Counted from the first letter of the stretch, positions 7,720-17,839 are shown. The stretch: 64,000 bases of DNA from Acetobacteraceae bacterium (GCA_004843165.1 CP039459.1:623501-687500); one strand, 5' to 3'. The notes: generated by a model from the sequence alone, not told the origin. Translations and numbers: made by a program.

Positions 7720-8937
7720 TTAAAGACCTAAAGAATGGGCAAATTCTTTCAATTTTTTAACGGCTGGAAGAATTTTCCCTTCCATCCATTCCAAAAAGGC
7801 ACCGCCTGCTGTGGAAACATGGGTCATTTTGTCAAGCACACCTGCCTGACGCAACGCTGAAACCGTGTCTCCGCCACCAACGATAGATTTTAATTTGCCT
7901 TTTTTCGTAAGCTCTGCGGCTTCTTGAGCGACTGTATTTGTCGCCGCATCAAAAGGTTTAAACTCAAAGGCACCAAGTGGGCCGTTCCAAAGCAATGTTT
8001 TAAGCGTAATCAGCTTATCTGCAATATTGGCTGCTGTTTGAGGGCCAACATCCAAAATCATTTTATCCTCAGGAACCGCATTGATCGCACAATGTTCTGT
8101 CACGACATGCGCCTCAAGCTTATCCGCAATCACAACATCAATCGGCAAAATAATTTCGCAATTATTGATTTCGGCTTCTTTTAAAATACGGCGTGCCGTC
8201 TCATGTAGATCAGGCTCTTGCAGAGATTTTCCAACAGCATAGCCTTGCGCCGCAAGGAAAGTGTTCGCCATTGCACCACCGATCGCAAGCACATCGACTT
8301 TTTTGACCATATTTTCCAAAAGATCCAATTTCGTGGAAACTTTAGAACCGCCAACGATGGCACCGATTGGATGCTCTGCTGAATCACTTGCGGAAGCAAG
8401 TGCTTTCAACTCATTTTCCATCTCACGGCCAGCAAATGTTGGAAGATACTCGGAAATCCCTGTTGTAGAAGCGTGGGCACGGTGCGCTGCGGAGAAAGCA
8501 TCATTAACAAACACATCGCCATTTTCAGCAAGCTCTTTTGAAAAAGCTGGATCATTGGCTTCATCGCCTGCATGAAAACGTGTATTTTCCAAAACAACGA
8601 CATCGCCGTTTTGAAGTTTATCCACGGCTTCTTTCGCAACAGGACCAACGCAATCACCGGCAAAAGCAACTCTAGCATCCAAACGGCGCTCTAGCTCTTC
8701 AGCCACTGGACGCAAAGACATTTCAGGAACGACTTGGCCTTTTGGACGACCGAAATGGCTTAGAACGACAATCTTTGCATTCGCTTTTCTAAGATCACGA
8801 ATGGTTGGCAAAAGACGTTCAATACGTTCCGCATCGCTGACTTTCCCGTCTTTCATTGGGACGTTAAGGTCGGCTCTGACGATAATACGTTTACCTTCAG
8901 GGTTTTGAATTTGCTCAAGTGTCGGAATTGTAGACAT
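7720..8937 (-). CDS. pgk: Phosphoglycerate kinase
   Basis: Converts 1,3-bisphosphoglycerate and ADP to 3-phosphoglycerate and ATP in glycolysis. The product from ATG 8937 is 405 residues. AGGA lies eight bases upstream, and the sequence begins [20 protein letters not shown]; a longer open frame to 9042 adds 35 residues unlike the family. Motifs: [26 protein letters not shown] (N-domain substrate basic patch), [58 protein letters not shown] and the C-terminal [13 protein letters not shown]. It is second in the gap-pgk operon; a strong hairpin in the 137-base spacer may trim or attenuate the message. Confidence 0.97.
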   Translation of the reverse strand: MSTIPTLEQIQNPEGKRIIVRADLNVPMKDGKVSDAERIERLLPTIRDLRKANAKIVVLSHFGRPKGQVVPEMSLRPVAEELERRLDARVAFAGDCVGPVAKEAVDKLQNGDVVVLENTRFHAGDEANDPAFSKELAENGDVFVNDAFSAAHRAHASTTGISEYLPTFAGREMENELKALASASDSAEHPIGAIVGGSKVSTKLDLLENMVKKVDVLAIGGAMANTFLAAQGYAVGKSLQEPDLHETARRILKEAEINNCEIILPIDVVIADKLEAHVVTEHCAINAVPEDKMILDVGPQTAANIADKLITLKTLLWNGPLGAFEFKPFDAATNTVAQEAAELTKKGKLKSIVGGGDTVSALRQAGVLDKMTHVSTAGGAFLEWMEGKILPAVKKLKEFAHSLGL

Positions 8938-8981
8938 AAAAATAATCCTATCGAAATATTTTTTAACACAATGATAAAAGA

Positions 8982-9021
8982 AAAAGGGGGAGAAAACGTT
9001 CAAACGCTCCCTCCCCCTTTT
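8982..9021 (-). terminator. Hairpin between gap and pgk (attenuator or processing site)
   Basis: On the minus strand AAAAGGGGGAG (9021-9011) pairs with CTCCCCCTTTT (8992-8982), followed by TCTTTT. It looks like a terminator, yet pgk lacks another obvious strong promoter, so partial termination or mRNA processing that sets the gap:pgk ratio is plausible. Confidence 0.6.
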
Positions 9022-9074
9022 CGGGTCTCTTCTAAATCTCAAAAATGATTTTTCCGAGATTCATTTTGATCCAA

Positions 9075-10097
9075 TCAAAGCTTTGCGAAAAGCGATGCTG
9101 TATCTGCCATACGGTTTGAGAAGCCCCATTCGTTATCATACCAAGAGCAGATACGAACCAGCTTACCGTCACCCAAAATAGCTGTCTGTGTTGCATCAAA
9201 GTTTGAAGAAAACTCGGAATGCAAGAAGTCAGAGCTGACCAATGGCTCATTATTGTAAGACATGACGCCTTTCAATGGACCATTTTCAGTTGCTTTTTTG
9301 ATAACTTCGTTAAGCTCTTCAACAGATTTTGGTGCGTTCTTGAAAAGAACATCCAAAGAAACGACAGAAACGTTTGCTGTTGGGACACGGATTGCTGTGC
9401 CATCCAAACGGCCTTGAAGATTTGGAAGCACCAAACCAACGGCTTTTGCAGCGCCTGTTTTTGTTGGAATCATATTCAGGCCGGCAGCACGGGCACGGCG
9501 CAAATCTTTATGAAGCGTATCAACAGTACGCTGATCGCCTGTGTAGGAGTGAACGGTAACCATGTAACCGTAATCAATCCCAAAAGCATCATCCAATGTT
9601 TTTGCAACTGGGGCTAAGCAGTTTGTTGTGCAGGAAGCGTTAGAAACAACTGTCATACCTGGTTTTAGAGCGTCATTATTGACGCCATAAACGATGGTCG
9701 CATCTGCATCTGTGCAAGGAGCAGAAACAAGAACATGCTTTGCGCCTGCTTTAAGAAGTGCAGAAGCCTTTTCTTTTGTGGTGAAAAGACCTGTACATTC
9801 CATCGCAACATCAATGCCTTCCAAAGGCACTTCTGAAGGCTCACGATGCGCTGTTACACGAATTGGGGCATATTTTTTACCATGGCAGCTAATATGAAGC
9901 GCGCCATCGACAACTTCGACTTCGCCTTTAAAACGTCCATGAACAGAATCATATTTTAAAAGATGAGCATTGGCCTCGATAGAACCAAGGTCGTTAATCA
10001 ATACTGGCTCAATGTCTGTACGTCCGCTTTCGATAATGCCGCGCAAGACAAGACGGCCAATACGACCAAAGCCGTTAATAGCGATTTTTAATGCCAT
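9075..10097 (-). CDS. gap: Glyceraldehyde-3-phosphate dehydrogenase, type I
   Basis: A 340-residue NAD(P)-dependent enzyme that makes 1,3-bisphosphoglycerate. The Rossmann start is KIAINGFGRIGRLVLRGI. The catalytic Cys lies in SNASCTTNCLAP (about residues 152-163), with the His partner in TVHSYTGDQRTVD. The phosphate-site region is PTKTGAAKAVGLVLPNLQGR, and the end is WYDNEWGFSNRMADT. NINDLGS at the end of the second strand (Asn-Asp) leaves cofactor preference open. AAGGA lies upstream of ATG. It is the first gene of the gap-pgk operon. Confidence 0.97.
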   Translation of the reverse strand: MALKIAINGFGRIGRLVLRGIIESGRTDIEPVLINDLGSIEANAHLLKYDSVHGRFKGEVEVVDGALHISCHGKKYAPIRVTAHREPSEVPLEGIDVAMECTGLFTTKEKASALLKAGAKHVLVSAPCTDADATIVYGVNNDALKPGMTVVSNASCTTNCLAPVAKTLDDAFGIDYGYMVTVHSYTGDQRTVDTLHKDLRRARAAGLNMIPTKTGAAKAVGLVLPNLQGRLDGTAIRVPTANVSVVSLDVLFKNAPKSVEELNEVIKKATENGPLKGVMSYNNEPLVSSDFLHSEFSSNFDATQTAILGDGKLVRICSWYDNEWGFSNRMADTASLFAKL

Positions 10098-10235
10098 ATT
10101 CCTTACTCCTTCGCATAATGCGACTTGATAATCAGAATTTTTGGTGATCTATTTTGTTTTTCACACTTCCATCCATACTCCCCTTCCCCTATCAAATACT
10201 AGCCCCTTTTCTTATTTTTCCTTTTCGAAAAGAGA

Positions 10236-10715
10236 TTGTTTTTGAAAAATCCCTCTCTTCCCACATTTTCTCTAAAATATGGCACCTGGATAATGATCGG
10301 GGTTGCTGGATTTTTTGCGAGCTGCGCCCCTCTCGATCAGCGTGTTTGGAATCAGATGGCCGGTATTGAACCTAAATATGTTCCGCCGCCACCACCGCCG
10401 GCACCGCCGCCGCCAGCACCCTTTGTGGAAATTCTTTCCGGCACACCGGAAAGCGACTATGGGCCACAGCTCGAAGAGATCACAAAAATCGCCCTCGCCC
10501 GCAAGCCCAACATGCTCTTTATCATTCGCTTACGTGTCCCCACAGGCAACGGCCCTGAAGAGCAGGTCAAACGTCTTTTACAGCTTGTTCCACGCTTTTT
10601 AATGCCAGTTTCAGAACATATGATAAAGGCAGGTGCTCAGCCTATTCAGCTTGATATGGGAACGGAATCCGTTCCCTACCAAAAAAGCCCTTCTTTACGC
10701 ATTCAAGTTCGCTAA
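10236..10715 (+). CDS. Predicted lipoprotein with polyproline linker
   Basis: A 159-residue protein starting with TTG 10236 (or TTG 10242; ATG 10293 would remove most of the signal peptide). A lysine-containing n-region and a hydrophobic core lead to the lipobox FASC at about residues 27-30, predicting a lipid-anchored envelope protein. A proline run (PPPPPPAPPPPAP) at about 51-63 separates the anchor from a small alpha/beta domain. That domain shows MLFIIRLRVPTG and a C-terminal end PSLRIQVR. The 3' end overlaps the convergent permease by 21 bases. No family recognised. Confidence 0.65.
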   Translation: MFLKNPSLPTFSLKYGTWIMIGVAGFFASCAPLDQRVWNQMAGIEPKYVPPPPPPAPPPPAPFVEILSGTPESDYGPQLEEITKIALARKPNMLFIIRLRVPTGNGPEEQVKRLLQLVPRFLMPVSEHMIKAGAQPIQLDMGTESVPYQKSPSLRIQVR

Positions 10716-12074
10716 ATCCGAAGCGTTCTTTCTTTTTGAAAGACGGCTAATGATTGCGCCGCAAAGAAGGAAAAACCCTAAGCTCCCAAGCCCTAAAAGC
10801 GATTGCAAACGGGTTTGCGGTGCATACAACATGCAAATTGGCACAAGCGCCATAAACAAGATCGCCAAAATCCCAAAGAAAGAAAGTTTCCGGCGCATTT
10901 TCATTGCCGCAACAATCGCAAGCCCATAAACAAAAATGATAAAGACACCACTCACGCTTAGCAATCCGCCAAAAAATCCGGAAGGAAACTGTTGAGAAGC
11001 CGTCACGAGCAAAAAGGCCGCAATCGTTACACACCAGATGGAACGTGTCGGCACGTTATTCCCTTTCCCTGCGGAAAGAAAATCAGGGGCAGCTTCGGTT
11101 AGGGCCATTTCCTTTAAAACCCGTGAAGCGACAAAAAGCGAAGAGTTCAGCGTTGAGAAAATCACGGTTAAAACAACCAGCCAAATCACGCTCTCCGCAT
11201 AAGGAATCTGGAGATGATTCAGCACGCTTAAAAAAGGTGAACGTGTCATTTCCAATCCATTCCAAGGAATAAAGCACAACACCAAAAGAACGGAAAAGAA
11301 GTAAATCACCCCAATCCAAATACCGAGTTTAGAGGCCAAAGCCCCGACCATTTCTTCTGGCGTATGGGTTTCCTGCGCCGCAACGGAGACGATTTCAATC
11401 CCTGTCATCCCGGTAAAAACAGTCGGCGCTAAAGCCAGAACGGCCACCCATCCAAAAGGTGCAAAACCATCATGCCCAAAAAGATTATTTGTTACGGGAA
11501 CAGGGGCGGTAAAGCCTAAATGGCTGCTTAATAAGATGAAAATTCCAAAAAGAATAAAGACGACCAAAGCGCTTACTTTTAAGAAGGAAAACCAATATTC
11601 CAAATTACCGTAGGCCCGAACAGAAAGGAGATTAACCCCGCTCATAATCGCCAAAAGCCCATAACAAATCACAAGATAAGGCAGATGCAAAACAGGTTGG
11701 AGCATCGCCGCCCCGGCGATAAGCTGGGCGGTTAAAATAATCAGCCAAACCGCCCAATAAGACCAGCCAGAGGCAAAGCCTGCAACCGAACCTAAAAGAT
11801 GGCGAATATGTTCAATAAAAGACCCCTGAACCCCACTATCCAAAGCGAGGTCTTTAAAGGTCATGCCCAGAACAAGAAAAACCAAAGAGCAGAGAATATA
11901 CGTCAACAGAATGGCAGGGCCTGCCTGTAAAATTGCCGCACTTGCGCCCACGAAAAAGCCCGCACCGATAACGCCGCCAATCGCAATCATGATGACATGG
12001 CGTGCCTCAAGCATTTGGGATTTATCGAATTTGGGAGCTTTCCCCTTAAGGGAAGGCGCATTTTTACAAGTCAT
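10695..12074 (-). CDS. Amino acid permease, APC superfamily
   Basis: A 459-residue inner-membrane transporter with about 12 hydrophobic segments. The first carries the APC signature IAIGGVIGAGFFVGASAAI (about residues 30-48), the substrate/Na or proton-binding unwound region of TM1. A second typical stretch is MTGIEIVSVAAQETHTPEE in the TM6 region. The family imports amino acids by proton symport (AnsP/GabP/ProY-like members); the substrate cannot be read from sequence. It stands alone on its strand. Confidence 0.88.
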   Translation of the reverse strand: MTCKNAPSLKGKAPKFDKSQMLEARHVIMIAIGGVIGAGFFVGASAAILQAGPAILLTYILCSLVFLVLGMTFKDLALDSGVQGSFIEHIRHLLGSVAGFASGWSYWAVWLIILTAQLIAGAAMLQPVLHLPYLVICYGLLAIMSGVNLLSVRAYGNLEYWFSFLKVSALVVFILFGIFILLSSHLGFTAPVPVTNNLFGHDGFAPFGWVAVLALAPTVFTGMTGIEIVSVAAQETHTPEEMVGALASKLGIWIGVIYFFSVLLVLCFIPWNGLEMTRSPFLSVLNHLQIPYAESVIWLVVLTVIFSTLNSSLFVASRVLKEMALTEAAPDFLSAGKGNNVPTRSIWCVTIAAFLLVTASQQFPSGFFGGLLSVSGVFIIFVYGLAIVAAMKMRRKLSFFGILAILFMALVPICMLYAPQTRLQSLLGLGSLGFFLLCGAIISRLSKRKNASDLANLNA

Positions 12075-12176
12075 TGTATCGCTTTCTGAAATATCTCTTT
12101 TATTTTTTAAGAAAATAACTTCAGAGAAACTAACCGAATTTCTCGATTAAGGGAATATTGGTGCAAAAGGAGCGCT

Positions 12177-12488
12177 TTGAAAGCACTAAAACAGGATGAC
12201 GATCGCCATAAAGGACAATATTATCCCTATATGACAAAGATAAAACAGAACCTCCCTCCTTCCGCCGCCGATAAACGCACAGATGAAACGAATGATTATC
12301 TGGAATCCTTTTTCGGCTTTAACAAAGCCTTAAACCTGTACGTGATGACAGAAACGGCAGAAGAACCGAAACCGGAACATATTGTCGATGCCCTCTTTAT
12401 GGAATTAAAAAACGGCCGCTACAACGTGATAGATTCCTACCCTGTTGAATGGCAGGAACTTAGAGATTTTAAAATTGTGGAGGAATAA
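12177..12488 (+). CDS. Hypothetical protein (103 aa)
   Basis: AAAGGAG six bases before TTG 12177 supports that start; an internal ATG at 12231 has no such site. The product is soluble and charged, with NDYLESFFGFNKALNLYVMTE and a C-terminal half rich in acidic residues. No recognised family. Followed 42 bases later by another unknown gene on the same strand. Confidence 0.55.
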   Translation: MKALKQDDDRHKGQYYPYMTKIKQNLPPSAADKRTDETNDYLESFFGFNKALNLYVMTETAEEPKPEHIVDALFMELKNGRYNVIDSYPVEWQELRDFKIVEE

Positions 12489-12529
12489 TGTTCGGGAGAA
12501 ATAAAATTGGATAAACTCAGGAGGTAAAT

Positions 12530-12958
12530 ATGAATAAAATTGAGCAACTTTCTTTGGCTAAAAAAGAACAAAAACTTCTCAGTAAAAAAATAAAAAAGCT
12601 AGAAAATTCAATATTAGAAGGTGGTGTTGATAGGTGTGCTTTAGGGTTTGAAATCGAAAACACTCGATGGCCTAAAAGAGTAATTTGTCAAAAAGATGCT
12701 TTAAAAAATGAATATTACCTAGGTTTAGATGATGAGGATTTTGGAGATTACTATGCTCGTAAAACAGCTTATTGCAAAGAAATTCCCCAAGAACATGGGA
12801 AGAAGCTTTTAGCATTAGAAAAGATTTGGGAGGAAGCCATTAGATATTTCGCTCAGTCTTCTGAAGAAGTGCCCTTGAAAAAATGGAGTGAGAAAGCCCA
12901 AAAGGCCAGAGATGAGTACAGAGCTTTATCACGCACATTATGGGAGAAAGAGAGCTAA
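12530..12958 (+). CDS. Hypothetical protein (142 aa)
   Basis: AGGAGG lies six bases before ATG. The product has a lysine-rich coiled-coil N-terminus (about residues 1-30), a middle with two cysteines, and a charged helical C-terminus ending RALSRTLWEKES. No membrane segment. It is more AT-rich than core neighbours, suggesting an accessory origin. Family not recognised. Confidence 0.6.
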   Translation: MNKIEQLSLAKKEQKLLSKKIKKLENSILEGGVDRCALGFEIENTRWPKRVICQKDALKNEYYLGLDDEDFGDYYARKTAYCKEIPQEHGKKLLALEKIWEEAIRYFAQSSEEVPLKKWSEKAQKARDEYRALSRTLWEKES

Positions 12959-13255
12959 GAAAAACAGGATTTTTTTTCGATAGAATACTCTATTTTAAAA
13001 TTTACCCTCTGATACGCATCATTTTTTATAGCCATTACTTCGTGGATAATATTTCTTACCGCACGAATGATATATTTTGTCTAAATATAGCAAAAGGAGA
13101 GCCGTAAATTTTACCAAAACATGCTATTTTAGCGGTAAACTCTACCTGCACATTATGCATTTACATTTTAAACATATTGATAATGATCTGTCAGCCTAAT
13201 AAAAAGCTAGATCAAACTTCACTAAATTCAGAAATCAGGAGATTTTTAGGAGAAA

Positions 13256-13332
<77 letters not shown>

Positions 13333-13458
13333 TTGTTTTTATATAGGGGGAGATTTAGCAATCTTTAACGCATTAGGCAAGTATTTTTCTCTTTTTGCCT
13401 CAGATAAAAACGCTTTCACTTCCCCTTTTTATTTTTCTGTTCTCATCGAGAAAAGAGA

Positions 13459-13872
13459 TTACTCATCTCTATGATTTTTTTCGTGCCGTTCATGACGCTC
13501 TTGCGCCTCAATGCAAAGGGTTGCAACAGGTCGTGCATCCAGACGTTTCAGGCCGATTGGCTCGCCGGTTTCCTCACAATAACCATAGGTGCCGTCTTTA
13601 AGGCGCAAAAGCGCCTCATCAATTTTAGAAATTAATTTCCGGGCTCTCGAACGGGCCCGAAATTCAAAAACACGATCAATTTCCGCCGCAGAGCGGTCAA
13701 TCAAATCCGGGGCGTTATGACCGCCCTCCTCCGCTAAATTTTCCAGCGTCACATTGGCATCCAAGAGCAACTGCTCTCGCCAATTTAAGAGTTTTTGACG
13801 AAAATACTCTCTCTGCTGAGGATTCATAAAATCTTCATCCTCTGAGGGACGATAATCGGCGGGCAACTTCAT
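13459..13872 (-). CDS. dksA: RNA polymerase-binding transcription factor DksA
   Basis: DksA enters the RNA polymerase secondary channel and, with ppGpp, tunes rRNA and amino-acid promoters. ATG 13872 (MKLPADYRPSEDEDF) gives 137 residues and has AAGG nine bases upstream. A TTG 16 codons earlier (13920) lacks a ribosome site. The body is a long coiled coil with the tip region AEEGGHNAPDLIDRSAAEIDR, then the C4-type finger region YGYCEETGEPIGLKRLDARPV and TLCIEAQERHE. Only one Cys of each canonical CxxC pair is present, so zinc binding is doubtful; a reduced cysteine set is known in alphaproteobacterial DksA. Confidence 0.92.
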   Translation of the reverse strand: MKLPADYRPSEDEDFMNPQQREYFRQKLLNWREQLLLDANVTLENLAEEGGHNAPDLIDRSAAEIDRVFEFRARSRARKLISKIDEALLRLKDGTYGYCEETGEPIGLKRLDARPVATLCIEAQERHERHEKNHRDE

Positions 13873-14062
13873 CTTCGGGAACCTTGATTTGGAGAAGCCT
13901 AAAGCATTTAAAATACTCAATGATTTTTATTTAGATAACCGCTTGAGCAACTCTGAGCAAAGGCTCACCCCAAAAAAGGTTTTTTTACAATTATTTGAAA
14001 CATAAAAGCAACATTTTCAGCCTTCATCCTCTCAGGCAAAAGTGAATTGAACCACTGCAAAA

Positions 14063-15352
14063 TTAAGGCTGACGGGTTGCATGAATGCGTGTAATCCGAC
14101 GTTTTTCCATCCCGACAACTTGAAAGGACCAGCCTTCGCATGCCACACGATCCCCCACAACAGGCACTTTTTTCAGCAAAGCCAAGATAACACCGGCAAG
14201 CGTATGATAGCGCCCGCCTTGTGGAAATTCATGTATACCGAGACGGAAGGCCGCATCTTCTTTGGGGGTGTCACCATCCAAAACAACGCTGGTTTCTTCT
14301 AAAATACCACCGCCTTTTTTCTTGGTCATGACGGTTGAAGCCGTATTATCTTCCCCAATAATGGCATCAAAAATATCGGTTGGCGTTACAATCCCCTCAA
14401 AGGTGCCATATTCATCCATGACAAAGACAATGCCCAAGGAAACTTTGCGCAACCTGTCAATAATGGCCTGACCTGTCATCACATCCGGCACAACCGGCGG
14501 CACACGCAAGAGATTCTCAATGGAAAGTTTTTGCCCCTGAAGGAGCTGCTCCATAATATCTTTTGCCAAGATCACCCCGACAGGATTATCAATACTGCCA
14601 TCACAAATCACAAAGCGGGTATGCGCCGGCGCACGGCGTAATTTTTTAACCAGATCTGCCTGCGTTGTATTTTTATCAATCCAAACCAGATCATTTCGAG
14701 GGGTCATCAAGCCTCTGACGGGACGATCCACAATCCGCATGAGACGCTCAATCATCTCCCGCTCTTGCCCCTCCAAAATACCGGCTCTGGCGCCTTCGGC
14801 AAGAATGCCTCTTAACTCCTCTTCGGTAATGACCGCGGGTGAGAGCGCCGGCACACGGAAACATTTTAACGTCAGCGAAGTCGCGACATTTAAAAACCAA
14901 ATAAGAGGCTGTGTCAGCTTAGAGACCCAGAGCAAAAGCCCTGAAAGCCAAATTGCAATTTTCTCAGGGAATTGAAGGCCAAGACGTTTAGGAACAAGCT
15001 CACCGAAAACAAGCATCGCTACAGCAATACCGGCCACCACGACAGCAACGGAAAGATGTTCCGAAAGATTTTCCGAGAGGTGAAAACCCACAAGGATTTT
15101 GGTGAAACTCCCCTCAAGCTGACTGCCGCCAAATGCCCCCTCGATAATGGAGACAAGGGTTAGGCCGACCTGCACTGTTGGGAGGAACTCTTGTGGATTT
15201 TTTGAGAGATTAAGCGCACGTTCCGCTCCGCCCACCCCATTACGGGCGAGCATTTCAAGACGTGGCTTTTTAACTGAAATCAATGCCATTTCACCCATGG
15301 CAAAAATGCCATTGAGCAAAATCAGCAGGATAACCATAACCAATGCCAACAT
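14063..15352 (-). CDS. HlyC/CorC (CNNM) family transporter with CBS domains
   Basis: A 429-residue membrane protein. The N-terminal DUF21/CNNM domain has about four hydrophobic segments (residues about 1-170), beginning ALVMVILLILLNGIFAMGEMALISVKK. A CBS pair follows (GLMTPRNDLVWIDKNTTQADL and VMDEYGTFEGIVTPTDIFDAIIGE). The C-terminal CorC/HlyC domain comes last (about residues 345-425, RYHTLAGVIL, VGDRVACEGWSFQVVGMEKRRI). The family is linked to magnesium or cobalt homeostasis; the older name hemolysin is historical. Monocistronic by spacing. Confidence 0.88.
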   Translation of the reverse strand: MLALVMVILLILLNGIFAMGEMALISVKKPRLEMLARNGVGGAERALNLSKNPQEFLPTVQVGLTLVSIIEGAFGGSQLEGSFTKILVGFHLSENLSEHLSVAVVVAGIAVAMLVFGELVPKRLGLQFPEKIAIWLSGLLLWVSKLTQPLIWFLNVATSLTLKCFRVPALSPAVITEEELRGILAEGARAGILEGQEREMIERLMRIVDRPVRGLMTPRNDLVWIDKNTTQADLVKKLRRAPAHTRFVICDGSIDNPVGVILAKDIMEQLLQGQKLSIENLLRVPPVVPDVMTGQAIIDRLRKVSLGIVFVMDEYGTFEGIVTPTDIFDAIIGEDNTASTVMTKKKGGGILEETSVVLDGDTPKEDAAFRLGIHEFPQGGRYHTLAGVILALLKKVPVVGDRVACEGWSFQVVGMEKRRITRIHATRQP

Positions 15353-15497
15353 GATTTAGTGCCTCCCCCCTTCTTGCTTTAAGAAAGTTGGAGGCTCCGG
15401 CTCAGGAGGTTCCTCAGTGCTATAAGGCTCCGCCATATCAGACAGAAAAGAAGGCATAAGCTAAAATGTACCCTTTATTTAAATACCCGAAAAAATC

Positions 15498-16661
15498 TTA
15501 AGCATTCTGCGCAGATTTACGGGTAATTTTTACCTTTCTGCCTGCTTTGGTGGGATCTTCCATCCGCAAAATCTGCTCTTTAACCAGTCTTTCATAATCA
15601 TGAATGGCCGGACGCTGATGATCCAGAGGAATTTCCGGTGCCATTGGCTTTTCAGTTTCTGGCCCCATGAGCGCAACCTTAAGAATATGCCACGGACGGC
15701 GAACGGCATCCATCACAGCGGTTGATTCATAGCCGGAATGCACCATGCAATCAGCACATTTTTCATAGGCACCTGTACCGTAAAGGTCCCAATCCGTTTC
15801 TTCCATGAGCGCTTTAAAGGTTGGTGCATAGCCTTCCCCTAAAAGATAGCAGGGACGCTGCCAGCCAAAAACAGTGCGCAATGGTTTGCCCCAAGGGGTG
15901 CAACGGTAATTCTCATTTCCGGCAAGGAAGTTCAAGAAAAGCGGGGATTGGGTAAAGCGCCATTTTTTCCCTTTTCCAAGACGGAAAATTTCACGGAAAA
16001 GCTCTTTGGTGCGGCGGCGGTTCAAGAAATGTCCCTGATCGGGTGCCCGTTCATAGGCATAACCCGGTGCCGTCATAATACCATCCACACCCATGCGCAT
16101 CACTTCATCAAAGAATTTTGCGGTTCGAACAGGATCTGTTCCCTCAAATAAGGTGCAGTTAATGGAAACTCTAAAACCACGTCGCTTTGCCTCACGGATA
16201 GCGGCAACGGCTTTTTCATACGTTCCCTCTTGAGAGACCGCCTGATCGTGCCATTCTTTATCGCCGTCCAAATGCACATCCCATGAGAAGAAAGGCGAAG
16301 GTTCGTAATCATCCATTTTCTTCTCTAACAGCAAAGCATTTGTGCAGAGATAGACATATTTTTTTCTAGCAACGAGTCGGCGGATGATTTCAGGCATTTC
16401 CCTGTGCAGGAGTGGTTCCCCCCCTGCCACGGCAATCACCGGTGCGCCGGCTTCTGTATCCGCATCCAAACATTCCTGAACAGAAAGCCGTCTGTTTAAA
16501 ATTTCTGCAGGATAGTCAATCTTACCACAACCATTACAGGCTAAATTACAGCGCAGAAGAGGCTCTAACATGAGAACCAAAGGGTAACGCTGACGGCCAC
16601 GCAAATGTTGAGAAACGACATACTTGCCCACACGGACTGCCTGCATCAATGGAACCGCCAT
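15498..16661 (-). CDS. hpnH: Adenosyl-hopene transferase HpnH (radical SAM)
   Basis: HpnH adds the 5'-deoxyadenosyl group to diploptene, the first step of extended C35 hopanoid side-chain synthesis. The 387-residue protein begins MAVPLMQAVRVGKYVVSQHL. It has the radical-SAM cluster motif CNLACNGC (C-x3-C-x2-C, about residues 38-45), the SAM-contacting AVAGGEPLLHREM, and a C-terminal region with further cysteines (YEKCADCMVHSGYE). It is divergent from hpnM-I-J-K across a 383-base spacer. Shc, hpnG and hpnO are not in the window. Confidence 0.95.
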   Translation of the reverse strand: MAVPLMQAVRVGKYVVSQHLRGRQRYPLVLMLEPLLRCNLACNGCGKIDYPAEILNRRLSVQECLDADTEAGAPVIAVAGGEPLLHREMPEIIRRLVARKKYVYLCTNALLLEKKMDDYEPSPFFSWDVHLDGDKEWHDQAVSQEGTYEKAVAAIREAKRRGFRVSINCTLFEGTDPVRTAKFFDEVMRMGVDGIMTAPGYAYERAPDQGHFLNRRRTKELFREIFRLGKGKKWRFTQSPLFLNFLAGNENYRCTPWGKPLRTVFGWQRPCYLLGEGYAPTFKALMEETDWDLYGTGAYEKCADCMVHSGYESTAVMDAVRRPWHILKVALMGPETEKPMAPEIPLDHQRPAIHDYERLVKEQILRMEDPTKAGRKVKITRKSAQNA

Positions 16662-17044
16662 AATTTTTTCTAAGACCCCGTGTCAAAAATAAGAAATAAG
16701 TATTGGAACTTAGAAGGTGACGCCCTAAAAACGCCAAAAAATACCCTCTAAATTCGCAGCTTTTTAGCAGTATAAACAGCAAATTACCCTAAGGGTAAAG
16801 AGAAAAAGCCCCTTTTCTCTCTAAAAATGCAAAGACTCAAAAGCCCAACCCCTAATAAATATAAAGACAAGTCCAAGAAAATACCCTATCAAGAAGAATA
16901 AGACGGATTTATTTTCATTAAGATCATATTTTTATGCCTATGATATATCTTTTATGAGAAGTACCTCTTTTTTATTCTAATAATTCGCCTAAAGAATCCG
17001 CCGCAAAACCTCAAGGTTTCAGGAGAAGGAACAGAAGTCCAGCT
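16662..17044. other. Divergent promoter region hpnH / hpnM
   Basis: A 383-base AT-rich spacer without a supported gene. A hairpin AGAGAAAA-AGCCCC-TTTTCTCT lies at about 16799-16820. AGGAGAAGGA about 20 bases before the hpnM ATG is too far to be an ideal ribosome site. Confidence 0.5.
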
Positions 17045-17806
17045 ATGAAATTCCGCCCTTTTTTCTCAGTGCACACCCCTCTTTTTCTCACAGCATTCAC
17101 GGTGTTCAGCCTCAGCTATGCCCCCCATCTTTTTGCCGCTCCCACCAGCGACCCGTTAGCGGCGGACAATAGCGCCAACAATGATGATGGCTTTGGTCTT
17201 GATGATGAGGGGCTTTCCGATGAGAGTGAGGCCGCACCAAGCAAGCCAAAGGCGGTTGTTCTTTCTCCAACGGCGGCAACACCCATTATTGATGCGCTTT
17301 ACAAAGTGTTAGATCAGGCACAATCCGCCACGGCGCTCAATCAACGCCTTGCTATTTTAGCCCCTGCTATCCAAAAGGATTTTGACCTCAACGGTATTCT
17401 GATCCGTTCTGTGGGACATGGTTTCGATGGCCTCTCTGCCGCCGATCAGTCCTTGCTAAAAGAATCTTTCTACCGTTATACACTTGCGCACTACGCCTCT
17501 ATCTTTAAGCCTGGTACATCCGCTGTCTTTTCTGTTGATCCAGAACCTAAAATCATCAATCCCGGCAAGCTCATTATTCATACCAAAATCGGGGGTGAAA
17601 ATGACCACGGGGACGGCACAGCCATTGACTATGTGATGGAACCGGAAGGCACGCAATGGAAGGTCAAAGATGTCCTTTTAGAAGGCCATATCAGTCAGGT
17701 TGCGGCACAACGCTCCGACTTTAAACTCCCATTCCGTGACGGCGGGGCGCAAGGTCTTGCACAACTTCTTGATGGAAAAACACAAACAGCGCTACAAGGA
17801 AGCTAA
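17045..17806 (+). CDS. hpnM: Hopanoid-associated MlaC/Ttg2D-like periplasmic protein HpnM
   Basis: A 253-residue exported protein with an N-terminal signal peptide (cleavage near LFAAP, about residue 32). An acidic low-complexity linker (Asp/Asn/Glu-rich, residues about 40-63) leads to a Ttg2D/MlaC domain from about residue 75: LAPAIQKDFDLNGILIRSVG, SLLKESFYRYTLAHYASIF and DYVMEPEGTQWKVKDVLLEG. MlaC-type proteins carry lipids across the periplasm; HpnM is the copy in hopanoid clusters, proposed to assist hopanoid transport. First gene of the hpnMIJK run. Confidence 0.85.
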   Translation: MKFRPFFSVHTPLFLTAFTVFSLSYAPHLFAAPTSDPLAADNSANNDDGFGLDDEGLSDESEAAPSKPKAVVLSPTAATPIIDALYKVLDQAQSATALNQRLAILAPAIQKDFDLNGILIRSVGHGFDGLSAADQSLLKESFYRYTLAHYASIFKPGTSAVFSVDPEPKIINPGKLIIHTKIGGENDHGDGTAIDYVMEPEGTQWKVKDVLLEGHISQVAAQRSDFKLPFRDGGAQGLAQLLDGKTQTALQGS

Positions 17807-17839
17807 GCTTTCAGACAAAAAGGGATCTCACTGTAACGC

